A stretch of DNA of 64,000 nt from assembly GCF_001941965.1 (NCBI RefSeq), contig NZ_MKZO01000017.1, forward strand, positions 1-64,000. Direction: 5' to 3'. Numbering within the stretch: the stretch's first letter is position 1; the number at the start of each line of letters is the position of its first letter. The position numbers were made by a program, and so were the translations under genes. This document shows, piece after piece, positions 1 to 8,740 of this stretch. Below the pieces are notes generated by a model, which was given only the letters and a program-made list of their open reading frames with translations, did not search any database and was not told the DNA's origin. This DNA is from Pseudomonas putida (GTDB lineage: Bacteria > Pseudomonadota > Gammaproteobacteria > Pseudomonadales > Pseudomonadaceae).

Positions 1-130
1 TCAAGCCAGGGTTTGGCTGGCGGTGTCAAGCGATGCGGTATAGGTAGTCAAAAGGGCTTCTCCCATGCACTGATTTGAGCGCTAATTATATGATATTTAT
101 GGATAATTTCCAAAGTTGATGACATTGGGG
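1..130. other. AT-richer flank abutting the phoD remnant
   Basis: About 130 bases of lower GC content, including a run around 80-115 rich in A and T, stand directly in front of a reading frame that picks up mid-way through a phosphatase. All three forward frames have stops here and I recognise no protein. The abrupt join near base 123-131 suggests the end of an inserted or deleted segment whose remainder lies left of the window. I cannot name an element type. Confidence 0.3.
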
Positions 131-1124
131 GCTGGCCCGTGCCTACAACGCTCCGGAAGCCACCGACCTGGCCGGCTACCGCTACCGTTACGCCCTGCAC
201 CGCACCGACCCGGACCTGCGCCGCCTGCATGCCGCCGCCCCGTGGATCGCCACCTGGGATGACCATGAGGTACAGGACGACTATTCCCAGGTCTATTCCA
301 AGGATCCGAAGATCAGCGTCGAGCGCTTTCGCCTGCGCCGGGCAGCAGCCTACCAGGCCTTCCTGGAAAACATGCCGCTGCGCCGCCCGCCCATGGGCAG
401 CAATGGCGGACCGCAGATCTACCGGCGCTTCCGTTATGGCGACCTCGCCGCGCTACCGGTGCTGGACGGTCGTCAATACCGCTCCAGGCAGCCCTGCTAC
501 CAGGCGCCGGTGTTCGGCAAGGGGCATATGGAAGGGGAAAGCTGCGTCGACCTGCGTGACCCGAAGCGTACCCTGCTCGGTTTCGAGCAGGAGCGCTGGC
601 TCTACGACGGGCTGCGCCGTGGTGACAGCCGCTGGAACCTGATCGCCCAGGACCTGCTGGTCGCACCGTTGCGGGCGCAACGTCCCGGTGACGACGAGGC
701 CCGCTACTGGACCGACACCTGGGACGGCTACCAGGCGGCCCGCGGGCGCCTGCTGGATAACCTGCGTGACAGCCGGGTGGCCAATCCGGTGGTTCTCAGT
801 GGCGACTACCACTCCTTCTGGGCCAATCACCTGCACGAGCGGCCCGAGGACCCGGACTCGCAGTCGGTAGCGGCGGAGTTCGTCGGGACCTCCATCACCT
901 CCAACGGCCCGAGCTATGAGGCGGTGCAATCGATCCTGCCGGACAACCCGCAGATCCGCTTCTATGACAGTCGTCCGCGCGGGTACCTGGCGCTGGACCT
1001 GCAGAGGGACCGGCTGGAGGTACGGATGCAGGCGATCTCGGACCGGATGGACCCGGCGGCCAGTGTGTCGACCTTGAAGCGCCTGGTGGTGGAGAGTGGG
1101 AGTTCGCGGATCCAGGAAGCCTGA
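123..1124 (+). pseudogene. phoD: 5'-truncated PhoD-like alkaline phosphatase/phosphodiesterase
   Basis: The open frame runs from just after a TGA at 120-122 to the stop at 1124 and encodes the middle and C-terminal parts of a PhoD-family metallophosphatase. It contains the family motif WDDHEVQDDY (near base 260) and the downstream metal-site segment GDYHSFW (near base 805). No ATG, GTG or TTG lies in frame before the ATG at 372, which is inside the conserved core, so the gene has lost its Tat signal, Fe3S/PhoD N-terminal domain and first metal ligands. Intact PhoD proteins are about 500 residues; about 330 remain. It is most likely a dead remnant. It could only be functional if the true 5' part reached it by an arrangement not visible here. 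Confidence 0.8.
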
Positions 1125-1222
1125 GGACCTCGCGGCATGGGTATCTACACATCTTTTGAGGTAAGAAGGTCCGGTAAATCGCATCAGGGCTGGCAGGTGC
1201 TTGTCATGCCTTTTTCGGCGCC

Positions 1223-1323
1223 CTTGAGATCGAGCGCCGCCCGCGCGGCGCATCGCTGTGCATGACGATGTTCTTGCAGCGGCCTCAAGATCGAGCGCCG
1301 CGCGGGCGGCGCTCGATCTCAAG
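1223..1323. repeat. 29-bp perfect inverted repeat (REP-like)
   Basis: Bases 1223-1251 and 1295-1323 are exact reverse complements (29 bp each) around a 43-base spacer. The right arm also contains an internal hairpin (GATCGAGCGCCGC against its complement, 4-base loop). It lies between the phoD remnant and the 3' end of the leftward hydrolase gene, so it could act as a bidirectional transcription stop, but no T-tract follows. The sequence type resembles dispersed GC-rich palindromes in Pseudomonas intergenic regions. Confidence 0.75.
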
Positions 1324-1386
1324 GTCGCTGAAGATCTCCCGGCTTGCACCTGGCGGCCATAACGCGGTTCTATGACGGGCAGTCAC

Positions 1387-2235
1387 CTAGATCACCGGCG
1401 CAGGCTCAAACGTCCTCAACCCTGCCACCAGCCCCTCGAACGCCGCCAACACCTCCTGCGGTTTCTCCAGCATCAACTGATGCCCACACCGCTCCAGCAC
1501 CCGGAACTGCGCCCGGGGCAACTGCCGGGCCAGTTCCTCGCCGCCGCTGGCCGGGGTCAGGCCGTCGCGGTCCCCGGCCAGCACCGAGATCGGCACTTCC
1601 AGCCGCGCCAATGCCGCGGCGTCCGGCCATTGCGCATGGGCAACCAGGGCCTTGAACACCTGCAACGAGTTCCCCTGGGCCAGCCCGTCTTCATAGTCCA
1701 CCAGCGCCGGGTCCGCTTCGGGATGCCAGGCCGCCTCGCGGAACCCGCGGGCAAGGCGCGGCCTCAACAATTCCAGGACCCATACCGGCAGGTTCAACAG
1801 GCCCTTGCGCTTCAACGGCCGGTGCAACTGGCTGCCCAGCAGCAGGGCCGCGTCGACCCTCACCGCAGGCCCCGCCAACAGTGCGCTCAAGGCCAGCCCG
1901 GTGCCGAACGAATGGGCAACGATGATATTGCGCGCCCCGCCGAATCGCCGCAGGACCTCCAGCTCATCCGCCACCAGTTCGTCCCACGCGTAGGCCCGGG
2001 CATCCCGGGGCCGGTCACTGGCACCGTGCCCCAGCAGGTCCCAGGCCACCAGGCTGTAGCCTCGCGCCCCCAAGTCCCGCCACAGCTCGCGCCATTGGTC
2101 CTTGTTGCCACCGCCGCCATGCCCGAAAAACACCACGGTATCGCCGCCGGCCTGGTAGGCCACGCTCAGATGCCGGCCCGGACGGATCTCCAGGCGTTCG
2201 CCACGCACTCGCGGCAGTTGGGAAAAGTCAGCCAT
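1387..2235 (-). CDS. alpha/beta hydrolase, last gene of the leftward operon
   Basis: A 282-residue alpha/beta-fold hydrolase. An oxyanion-type FFGHGGGG segment lies near residues 36-43, the nucleophile motif AHSFG has Ser109, an acidic residue falls in AGDRDGLTP and the catalytic His in ERCGHQL near the C-terminus. The start chosen is the ATG at 2235, which overlaps the stop of the upstream monooxygenase gene by 8 bases, so the two are probably translationally coupled; a longer frame to 2469 would run inside that gene. No signal peptide is visible, so it should be cytoplasmic. It probably hydrolyses an ester, lactone or thioester released by the operon's monooxygenase; the substrate is unknown. 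Confidence 0.8.
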   Translation of the reverse strand: MADFSQLPRVRGERLEIRPGRHLSVAYQAGGDTVVFFGHGGGGNKDQWRELWRDLGARGYSLVAWDLLGHGASDRPRDARAYAWDELVADELEVLRRFGGARNIIVAHSFGTGLALSALLAGPAVRVDAALLLGSQLHRPLKRKGLLNLPVWVLELLRPRLARGFREAAWHPEADPALVDYEDGLAQGNSLQVFKALVAHAQWPDAAALARLEVPISVLAGDRDGLTPASGGEELARQLPRAQFRVLERCGHQLMLEKPQEVLAAFEGLVAGLRTFEPAPVI

Positions 2236-3439
2236 GGGCCGTCTGTACCTCTGTTGATTGCGAAGGAACGGGGCGGGAAAGCCCCAGGTGATCACGCAGG
2301 GTCCGCCCCTGGTAGCTGCGACGGAACAGTCCACGACGTTGCAACTCGGGGACCACTCGCTCGACGAAGGCGTCCAGCCCGCCAGGCAGGTACGGCGGCA
2401 TGACATTGAAGCCATCCGCCGCCCCCTCGACGTACCACTGCTCGAGGCAATCGGCGACCCGCGGCGCATCGCCGACCACCACCAGATGCCCGCGCGCGGC
2501 GGCCATGCGCAGGTACAGCTGGCGGATGCTCAGGCCTTCACGGCGAGCCACGGCGATCAGCAGGTCGCGCCGGCTGACCCCGGAATTGGTCGCTGGCAAC
2601 GCCGGCAGGGGACCGTCCAGCGGATACCCGGACAGATCCGTACCGCCTGCGATATCCGCCAGCAACGACAAGCCCACCTTGGGCTGCACCAGCGCCTGCA
2701 ACCGCTCGAACAGCGCCTCGGCCTCGGCGTTGCTGTCAGCCACGATGGGTAATACACCCGGCATGATTTTCAATTGATCCGGGTGACGCCCGTAGCGCGG
2801 CAGCAGGCCTTTCAGCTCGCGGTAGAACGCCTTGGCCCCGGCCAGCTCGGGCTGCGCGGTAAACACCATGTCGGCATGGGCCGCCGCCAGCTCGCAGCCG
2901 GCCTTCGAGGCGCCGGCCAGGACCTGCACCGGCGCCACGCCGCTGGCCGCCCAGCGCGCCCTGACCTGTTCCAGGAAACCCCGTGCCAGCCCATAGCGCC
3001 GGGCATGTTCGAAGTGGGTTTCCCGGCCGAAATTGAAGGCTTCCCCGGCATTGCTCGAGGTCACCAGGTTCCAGCCCGTGCGTCCGCCACTCAGGCGCTC
3101 CAGCGAGGTGAAGGCCCGAGCCACGCTGTCGACACTGTTGTAGGAAGTGGTCGCGGTCGCCACCAGACCGATCCGCTCGGTCACCGCCGCAAGCCCGGCC
3201 AGCAAGGTCAGCGGTTCGAAATGCTCGGTGCGCGACATCCGGCCCAGGGCTTCCAGGCTGCCGGGCAGCATGGCCAGGGTGTCGGACAGGAAGATCGCAT
3301 CGAAACAACCGCGCTCGGCGGTCTGCGCCAGTTGCCGGTAATGCTGGAAATCCAGGCCGCCATCGGCCTGGGCGTCGGGATGACGCCAGCCGGCCACATG
3401 ATGACCGGTGGCCATGAGGAAGGCGTTGAGGCTCAGCAT
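2228..3439 (-). CDS. LLM flavin-dependent monooxygenase, NtaA/SnaA/DszA type, internally shortened
   Basis: A 403-residue bacterial luciferase-like protein of the two-component, FMNH2-dependent group that includes DszA, NtaA and SnaA. The N-terminal GHHVAGWRHP segment and GRTGWNLVTSSNAGEAFNFG are characteristic. It is clearly paralogous to the 447-residue protein at 13909-15252 but lacks about 44 residues around position 165-170, where the paralogue has the stretch ending in GHPVLVQAGAS. That stretch is normally present in the family, so substrate access may be altered. It overlaps the ABC ATPase gene by 7 bases and the hydrolase by 8. No flavin reductase lies in the window, so one must be supplied from elsewhere. 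Confidence 0.85.
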   Translation of the reverse strand: MLSLNAFLMATGHHVAGWRHPDAQADGGLDFQHYRQLAQTAERGCFDAIFLSDTLAMLPGSLEALGRMSRTEHFEPLTLLAGLAAVTERIGLVATATTSYNSVDSVARAFTSLERLSGGRTGWNLVTSSNAGEAFNFGRETHFEHARRYGLARGFLEQVRARWAASGVAPVQVLAGASKAGCELAAAHADMVFTAQPELAGAKAFYRELKGLLPRYGRHPDQLKIMPGVLPIVADSNAEAEALFERLQALVQPKVGLSLLADIAGGTDLSGYPLDGPLPALPATNSGVSRRDLLIAVARREGLSIRQLYLRMAAARGHLVVVGDAPRVADCLEQWYVEGAADGFNVMPPYLPGGLDAFVERVVPELQRRGLFRRSYQGRTLRDHLGLSRPVPSQSTEVQTAHG

Positions 3440-5052
3440 GCCGCCACCTCCGCCGCCGACGCCGAACTGCGTCTGAAGCCGCCAAGCAGCCTGCGGGTAT
3501 AGGGATGTTGCGGCTGGTCGAGCACCTGCGCCGTCTCGCCGGTCTCCACGACCTGGCCGCCTTTCATCACAGCGATGCGGTCACACAGCCGTGCGGCCAC
3601 CCGCAGGTCGTGGGTGATGAACACGATGCTCAGTTTCAGCCGGCGCTGCAGCGACTCCAGCAATTCCAGGATCTGCACCTGGATCAGCGCATCCAGGGCC
3701 GAGACGCATTCATCGGCGATCAGGATCCTTGGCCGCACCGCCAGGGCCCGGGCGATGCCGATGCGCTGGCGCTGGCCGCCGGAAAACTCATGGGGAAAAC
3801 GCTGCAATGCCGTGGCCGGCAGGCCCACCAGTTCCAGCACCTCCCGCGCCCGCCGCGCCGCTTCCTCGCGCTCGACGCCTTGGGCCAGCGGCCCGGTCAT
3901 AAGCTGGGTCTCGATGCGCTGGCGCGGGTTCAGTGAAGCGAACGGGTCCTGGAAGATCATCTGCACCGCACCGCGCAAACCTCGCAGGCGCGACTGGGAC
4001 AACCCGGCCACCTCGCGGCCCTGCCACTGGATGCTGCCGCCATCCACCGCGAGCAGGCGCACCAGGGCCCGACCCAGGGTGGACTTGCCCGACCCCGACT
4101 CGCCGACGATTCCCAGGGTCTCGCCTTCGACCAGGCGCAGGTCGACCTGGTCCAGCGCCTGCGTACTGCGTCGCCCCCACCAACCGGCGCGGCGGCTGAA
4201 GCTTTTGGCCAACTGACGTGCCTCCAGCACGGCCTCGCGCCCGTGCAACGCCGGGCGCGGATGCAGGGCGCTGGCGCTGACCGCCGCGAGCAATTGCCGG
4301 GTGTAGTCCTGCTGGGGCTGCTGCAATACCTGCTGCGCACTGCCCTGCTCCACCAGATGGCCCTTTTCCAGGACCAGCACGCGGTCGGCAATGGCTTCGA
4401 CCACCGCGAAATCATGGGTGATGAACAGCATGGCCATGCCCTTTTCCCGCTGGATCCGCCGCAACAGCGCGAGGATCTGCGCCTGGGTGGTAACGTCCAG
4501 CGCCGAGGTCGGCTCGTCGGCGATCAGCAGGAGCGGATCGAAGGCCAGGGCCATGGCGATCACCATCCGCTGGCGCTGGCCGCCGGACAGTTCGAACGGC
4601 AGCGCATGCTGCAGGCGCCCGGGATCGGGCAGGCCGACATAGCCAAGCAGATCGAGGATCCGCTGGCGCCGTTGCTCCCTGCCCCTGACGCCATGGGCCT
4701 GCAGCGTCTCGTCGATCTGCCGGCCGACGCTGAGCAGCGGGTTGAGCGCGCTCATCGGCTCCTGAAAGACCATGCTGACAGCACGACCACGCAACTGGCG
4801 CATCGCCTCCTCCCCCAGTCCGGCCAGGTCCTCGCCACGGAAGCGGATACGCCCGCCCTCCACCCGTGGCCCGGCCGGCAACAGGCGCAACAGGGCCTTG
4901 GCCAGCATGGACTTGCCCGAGCCGGACTCGCCGACCACGCACAGGCATTGCCCGGCCTCCAGGGTCAGCGACAGGTCATGCAGGGCATGGCTGCGGTCGG
5001 CACCGGCCGGCAAGGCGATGCGCAGGTGTTCGATATTCAACAAGGCACTCAT
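3433..5052 (-). CDS. fused double ABC ATPase of a peptide/nickel/opine-type importer
   Basis: A 539-residue protein with two complete ABC modules, equivalent to DppD and DppF joined in one chain as in YejF or GsiA. Module 1 has Walker A GESGSGKS at 41-48, signature LSGGQ and Walker B LLIADEP. Module 2 repeats [13 protein letters not shown] and ILIADEC; the usual Pro after the catalytic Glu is Cys here, but the Glu is kept. Each module ends with the oligopeptide-transporter tail (QDYTRQLL and HPYTRRLL). It overlaps the permease gene upstream by 4 bases. It energises the importer formed with the two permeases and binding protein encoded just upstream. Confidence 0.92.
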   Translation of the reverse strand: MSALLNIEHLRIALPAGADRSHALHDLSLTLEAGQCLCVVGESGSGKSMLAKALLRLLPAGPRVEGGRIRFRGEDLAGLGEEAMRQLRGRAVSMVFQEPMSALNPLLSVGRQIDETLQAHGVRGREQRRQRILDLLGYVGLPDPGRLQHALPFELSGGQRQRMVIAMALAFDPLLLIADEPTSALDVTTQAQILALLRRIQREKGMAMLFITHDFAVVEAIADRVLVLEKGHLVEQGSAQQVLQQPQQDYTRQLLAAVSASALHPRPALHGREAVLEARQLAKSFSRRAGWWGRRSTQALDQVDLRLVEGETLGIVGESGSGKSTLGRALVRLLAVDGGSIQWQGREVAGLSQSRLRGLRGAVQMIFQDPFASLNPRQRIETQLMTGPLAQGVEREEAARRAREVLELVGLPATALQRFPHEFSGGQRQRIGIARALAVRPRILIADECVSALDALIQVQILELLESLQRRLKLSIVFITHDLRVAARLCDRIAVMKGGQVVETGETAQVLDQPQHPYTRRLLGGFRRSSASAAEVAAC

Positions 5053-5897
5053 AGGGAATCTCCTGGTCGGCGGGCCGCATCGAAGGCAACCCGCAGGCCT
5101 TCACCGACGCGGTTGACCGCCAGCACGCTAAACAGGATCGCCAGGCCCGGCAGCAGGCCCATCCACCAGGTGTCGCGCAACAGGCCACGGGAGGCGTTGA
5201 TCATGTAGCCCCAGCTCATCGCATCCGGATCGCCGAGGCCGAGGAAGGCCAGGGCGGCCTCGGTGAGGATCGCCGTGGCCATGACGAAGGTCAGGATCAC
5301 CAACAGTGGCGCCAGGGCATTGGGCAGGATCTGCCGGAAGACGATGGCCAGCGGCGATTGCCCGAGCACCCGGGCAGCCTGGACGAACTCGCGCTGGCGC
5401 AGGCTGAGGAACTCGGCGCGCACCAGGCGTGCCACCGCCGGCCAGGCCACCAGGGCGATGGCCAGCACGATGGAGAACAGCGAAGGCTCAAGGATCGCCA
5501 CCAGTATTACCGCCAGTACCAATTGCGGAATGATCTGGAAGAACTCGGCGATGCGCATCAGCAGGCCGTCCAGCCAGCCGCCGAAGTAACCGGCGATGGC
5601 GCCGACCAGCAGGCCGGTAAACAGGGTCGCGAGGCTGGCGAGCAGCGCCACCGACAGGGACACCCGGGCCCCGTACAGCAGGCCGGCGCCGAGGTCACGG
5701 CCGAGCAGGTCGGTGCCCAGCCAGTGGTTGCCATCCTGCAGGGGCCCGAGCAGCGGCTGCGCGGCCATTTCCCAGGGGTCGCCCTGGCTGAGCCACGGCG
5801 CGGCCAGGGCCAGTAGACCCAACAGCAGCAGCCATATCAGGCCGAGCAACGCCGAGCGCTGGGCAAGAAAACGTCGCCATGGGGAAAAAGCTCTCAT
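5049..5897 (-). CDS. ABC importer inner-membrane permease, DppC type
   Basis: A 282-residue permease with about six hydrophobic helices and the DppC/OppC arrangement: an N-terminal helix, then a periplasmic loop with GTDLLGRD, then the permease core with the EAA-type loop near REFVQAARVLG. The ATG at 5897 is chosen because it gives a 4-base ATGA overlap with the preceding permease gene; an upstream in-frame start at 5942 would sit inside that gene. It forms the membrane channel with the DppB-type subunit. The protein has no Cys. Confidence 0.9.
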   Translation of the reverse strand: MRAFSPWRRFLAQRSALLGLIWLLLLGLLALAAPWLSQGDPWEMAAQPLLGPLQDGNHWLGTDLLGRDLGAGLLYGARVSLSVALLASLATLFTGLLVGAIAGYFGGWLDGLLMRIAEFFQIIPQLVLAVILVAILEPSLFSIVLAIALVAWPAVARLVRAEFLSLRQREFVQAARVLGQSPLAIVFRQILPNALAPLLVILTFVMATAILTEAALAFLGLGDPDAMSWGYMINASRGLLRDTWWMGLLPGLAILFSVLAVNRVGEGLRVAFDAARRPGDSL

Positions 5898-6886
5898 GCG
5901 CCCTGCCCTCCGGCACCGATCCGCGGGTCCAGCCAGCGGCACAGCAGATCGGTGAGCAGGTTGAAGCCCACCACCAACAGCGAGATCAGCAGGAAGCCGC
6001 CCATCAGCACGCCGTAGTCCCGTTGCGCCAGGGCGTCGTACATCAGCCGGCCGATACCGGGCCAGGAATACACCACCTCCACCAGCAAGGCCCCGCTGGC
6101 CAGCTGGCCCAGTTGCAGCCCGGCGAAGGTCACCACCGGCAGCAAGGCATTGCGCAGCACATGGCCGAACAGGATGCGCCGCGCACGCAAGCCCTTGGCC
6201 CGGGCGGTGTAGACGTATTCCTGGTGCAGGGCTTCAAGGGTGGCGGCGCGGGTCAGGTGGATATACAGGGCCAGGAACAGGAAGCTCAGGGACAGGCACG
6301 GCAGCAGCAAGTGCCGCAGGCGGTCACCCAGCCAGGCCGCGCCGTGCAGGTCGAGGGCAACGCTCTCCATGCCGAACGCCGGCAACCAGTCCAGATGCAC
6401 CGAGAACAGCAGGATCAGCAGCATCGCCAGCCAGAAGGTCGGCACGGCGTAGAGCAGCAGCGCGCCCTGGGAAATCACCCCGTCCAGCCAGTGCCGGCGC
6501 TGCCGCGCACGGGCGGCGATCACCCCGAGGGTGATCCCCAGCAGCGACGAGAGCACGAAGGCCGAGCCCATCAGGCTCAGGGTCGCCGGCAGGCGCTCGG
6601 CCAGCAGCGCCCAGACGCTGGTCTGGTTGCGATAGGAGTAGCCCAGGTCCAGGTGCGCCACCTGGCCGAGGTAGCGCAGCAACTGCTGGAGCAGCGGCTG
6701 GTCCAGGCCCATCTGCTGGCGCAGGTTGGCGATAAAGGCCGGATCATCGACGCCGGCCTCCCCGGCCATCAGCAACGCCGGATCACCCGGCGCCAGGCGG
6801 ATCAACAGGAAGCTCAGGACCAGCACCCCGATCACCATCAGGCCGGCACGCCCCAGGCGCGCACCGAGGAACACCAGGCCATTCAT
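5894..6886 (-). CDS. ABC importer inner-membrane permease, DppB type
   Basis: A 330-residue permease with the DppB/OppB signature: N-terminal transmembrane helix, the LAPGDPALLMAGE segment, a long periplasmic region with QLGLDQPLLQQ-type sequence, and a core with YVYTARAKGLRARRILFGHVLRNALLP, the ATPase-coupling loop. It starts 4 bases inside the substrate-binding-protein gene (ATGA overlap) and overlaps the DppC gene in the same way. The pair makes the transmembrane pathway. Confidence 0.92.
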   Translation of the reverse strand: MNGLVFLGARLGRAGLMVIGVLVLSFLLIRLAPGDPALLMAGEAGVDDPAFIANLRQQMGLDQPLLQQLLRYLGQVAHLDLGYSYRNQTSVWALLAERLPATLSLMGSAFVLSSLLGITLGVIAARARQRRHWLDGVISQGALLLYAVPTFWLAMLLILLFSVHLDWLPAFGMESVALDLHGAAWLGDRLRHLLLPCLSLSFLFLALYIHLTRAATLEALHQEYVYTARAKGLRARRILFGHVLRNALLPVVTFAGLQLGQLASGALLVEVVYSWPGIGRLMYDALAQRDYGVLMGGFLLISLLVVGFNLLTDLLCRWLDPRIGAGGQGA

Positions 6887-8484
6887 GGCGTCGGTGCGTC
6901 GAGGTAGACGCTCTCGTAGTCTTCATTAAGGCTGGTGGCGGTGCGCAGCAGGTTGTGCACCTGCTTGTGGTACAGGGTCGGATAACGCATCTCGAAGATC
7001 GGCGCGATCGGCAGATCCTGGTTCAGCAGGTTTTCCAGCTCGCTGTAGAGCTTCTGCCGCTGCGGACCTTCGGCGGTGTCGGCGACCTGGTTCCACAGGC
7101 GGTCGGCCTCGGGATTGTTGTAGCCGCTGACATTGGCGAAGGGCGAGGTCTTGAGGATGTAGTCGGAGCGGTACAGGTAGGCGTTGGTCAGGTACGGATC
7201 GCCGATCTGGAAGATGAAGTTGTAGGTCAGATCGAAGTCCCAGTCGCTGACCCGCTGGAACCAGGTCGCGGCGTCCGAGGTGACTACCTGGACCTTGAAG
7301 CCCAGTGGCTGCAGGGCCTGCTTGGTGTATTCGGCCAGGCGCTCCCAGGCGCCGCCCTTCTCACCGTTGAGCAGGCGGATGCGCACTGCGCTGACGTCCA
7401 CCCCGGATTCGGCGATCAGCGCCTTGGCCTTCTTCAGGTCGTAGGCGTACTGCGGCAGCTGCGGGTCGTGGTACGGCGAACTGGACACGAACGGCCCCTG
7501 GGACACCCGCCCGGCGCCGAAGAAGATGTTGTCGACGATGAACTGGCGGTTCAGCGCCGTGAGGATGGCCTGGCGTACCTTGGGGTTGTCCAGCGGCGGC
7601 TTGCGCGTATTGATCTGCAGGAAGGCCAGCCCGGCATACAGTTCGTAGCCCTGCTCCGAGGCCACCACGTCAGGCAGCGCGCCGAGGCGCTTGAGGTCGG
7701 AGTAGTCGGCATCGCCAGCGCGCAGCACCTGCACGTCGTTGCGTTCGAAGGCGGCGGAGCGGGACGAACCGTCGGGGATCACGTGGAAGATCACTCCATC
7801 CAGGTGCGGCAGGCCCTGTTTCCAGTAGTGCGGGTTCTTCGCCAGCTTGATGTAGGCGCCGCGTTTCCACTCCAGGAAGACGAAGGGCCCGGTGCCGACC
7901 GGCTTGAGGTTGTAGGGGTTGGCACGGAAATCACTGCCCTCGTACAAGTGCTTCGGCACGATCGGCCGCAACCCGCTGCCCAGGGACGACAACAACGGCG
8001 CGAAGGGTTTCTTCAGGTGGAACGTGACCTGCAGCGGCTTGCTCGAATCGATGGCGGCGACGAACTGTTCGAAGATCGAACCGATGCGCTTGTCCACCTC
8101 GGGATAGAAGGTATTGAAGCTGAACAGCACATCCTGTTCGGTGAAAGGCTTGCCGTCGTGCCAGGTCACACCCGGTTGCAGGTCGAACGTGTAGGTCAGG
8201 CCGTCAGGAGAGACGGTCCAGCTCTTCGCCAGCACCGGCTGCGGCTTGAGGTCGGTATCGAAGGTCAGCAGCCCTTGCAGGACCTTGCCGCTGACGTATT
8301 GGGTGGACACATGGGTGACGACCCCGTGCATCAAGGATGGCGGCTCGGGCTGGGCGATCAGGCTAAGGATGCCGCCGTTCTGCGGCGCGGCCTGGGCGGT
8401 GCTGCCGAACAGCGCTGCACAGGTGAGCACGGCGAGTCCCAGCCTTTTCAAAGCGTGACGCGGGGGGTGTTGGGGCGCTGGCAT
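6883..8484 (-). CDS. periplasmic substrate-binding protein, family 5 (DppA/OppA type), sulfur-poor
   Basis: A 533-residue SBP family 5 protein. The ATG at 8484 is preceded by AAGGAG at a good distance, which decides against the longer frame to 8523. A Sec signal peptide of about 27 residues ends at AQA. Family features include the PEPPSL start, GLTYTFDLQPGVTWHDGKPF and KPVGTGPFVF. By my count the mature protein has no Cys and two Met in about 505 residues, consistent with synthesis under sulfur limitation. It is the first gene of the leftward operon (SBP, two permeases, ATPase, LLM, hydrolase) and lies about 25 bases after the predicted start site of a sigma-54 promoter. The ligand is unknown; context suggests a sulfur-containing peptide-like or organosulfur compound. 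Confidence 0.9.
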   Translation of the reverse strand: MPAPQHPPRHALKRLGLAVLTCAALFGSTAQAAPQNGGILSLIAQPEPPSLMHGVVTHVSTQYVSGKVLQGLLTFDTDLKPQPVLAKSWTVSPDGLTYTFDLQPGVTWHDGKPFTEQDVLFSFNTFYPEVDKRIGSIFEQFVAAIDSSKPLQVTFHLKKPFAPLLSSLGSGLRPIVPKHLYEGSDFRANPYNLKPVGTGPFVFLEWKRGAYIKLAKNPHYWKQGLPHLDGVIFHVIPDGSSRSAAFERNDVQVLRAGDADYSDLKRLGALPDVVASEQGYELYAGLAFLQINTRKPPLDNPKVRQAILTALNRQFIVDNIFFGAGRVSQGPFVSSSPYHDPQLPQYAYDLKKAKALIAESGVDVSAVRIRLLNGEKGGAWERLAEYTKQALQPLGFKVQVVTSDAATWFQRVSDWDFDLTYNFIFQIGDPYLTNAYLYRSDYILKTSPFANVSGYNNPEADRLWNQVADTAEGPQRQKLYSELENLLNQDLPIAPIFEMRYPTLYHKQVHNLLRTATSLNEDYESVYLDAPTP

Positions 8485-8518
8485 GGTGACTCCTTGGCAA
8501 ATGGTCTGCCGGGGATTT

Positions 8519-8534
8519 TGCAAGCGCTATGCCA
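8519..8534 (-). promoter_or_regulatory. sigma-54 (-24/-12) promoter of the ABC-LLM operon
   Basis: Read on the minus strand this is TGGCATAGCGCTTGCA, with GG and GC separated by exactly 10 bases, as required for RpoN promoters. The expected start site is close to 8508, giving a short leader before the ribosome binding site and ATG at 8484. It is divergent from the similar element at 8679-8694. Confidence 0.75.
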
Positions 8535-8678
8535 TGGGTCTGCTGCACCGTGTATACGGGGGCGAGGCGCAGGAATACCGGCCGTGGCTGGTGAAAAAGC
8601 CACAGCGCGGTGGCGGGAATGTGGAAAAAGCAGCAGCGGGATCAAGGCCATGGCCCGCTTTCAGGGGCTGCGCGGCGC

Positions 8679-8694
8679 TGGCACAGGGTTTGCC
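8679..8694 (+). promoter_or_regulatory. sigma-54 (-24/-12) promoter of the TPR gene
   Basis: The plus strand reads TGGCACAGGGTTTGCC, with GG-N10-GC spacing and a consensus TGGCAC. It sits 46 bases before the ATG at 8741. The 144 bases between this element and the divergent one at 8519-8534 would be where a shared enhancer-binding protein acts; I see no obvious perfect palindrome there beyond an imperfect CCGT/ACGG pair. Confidence 0.75.
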
Positions 8695-8740
8695 CTCCAA
8701 TGCTCAACACGCTCATTCGACCTTTTCGCGGACTGTTCCC

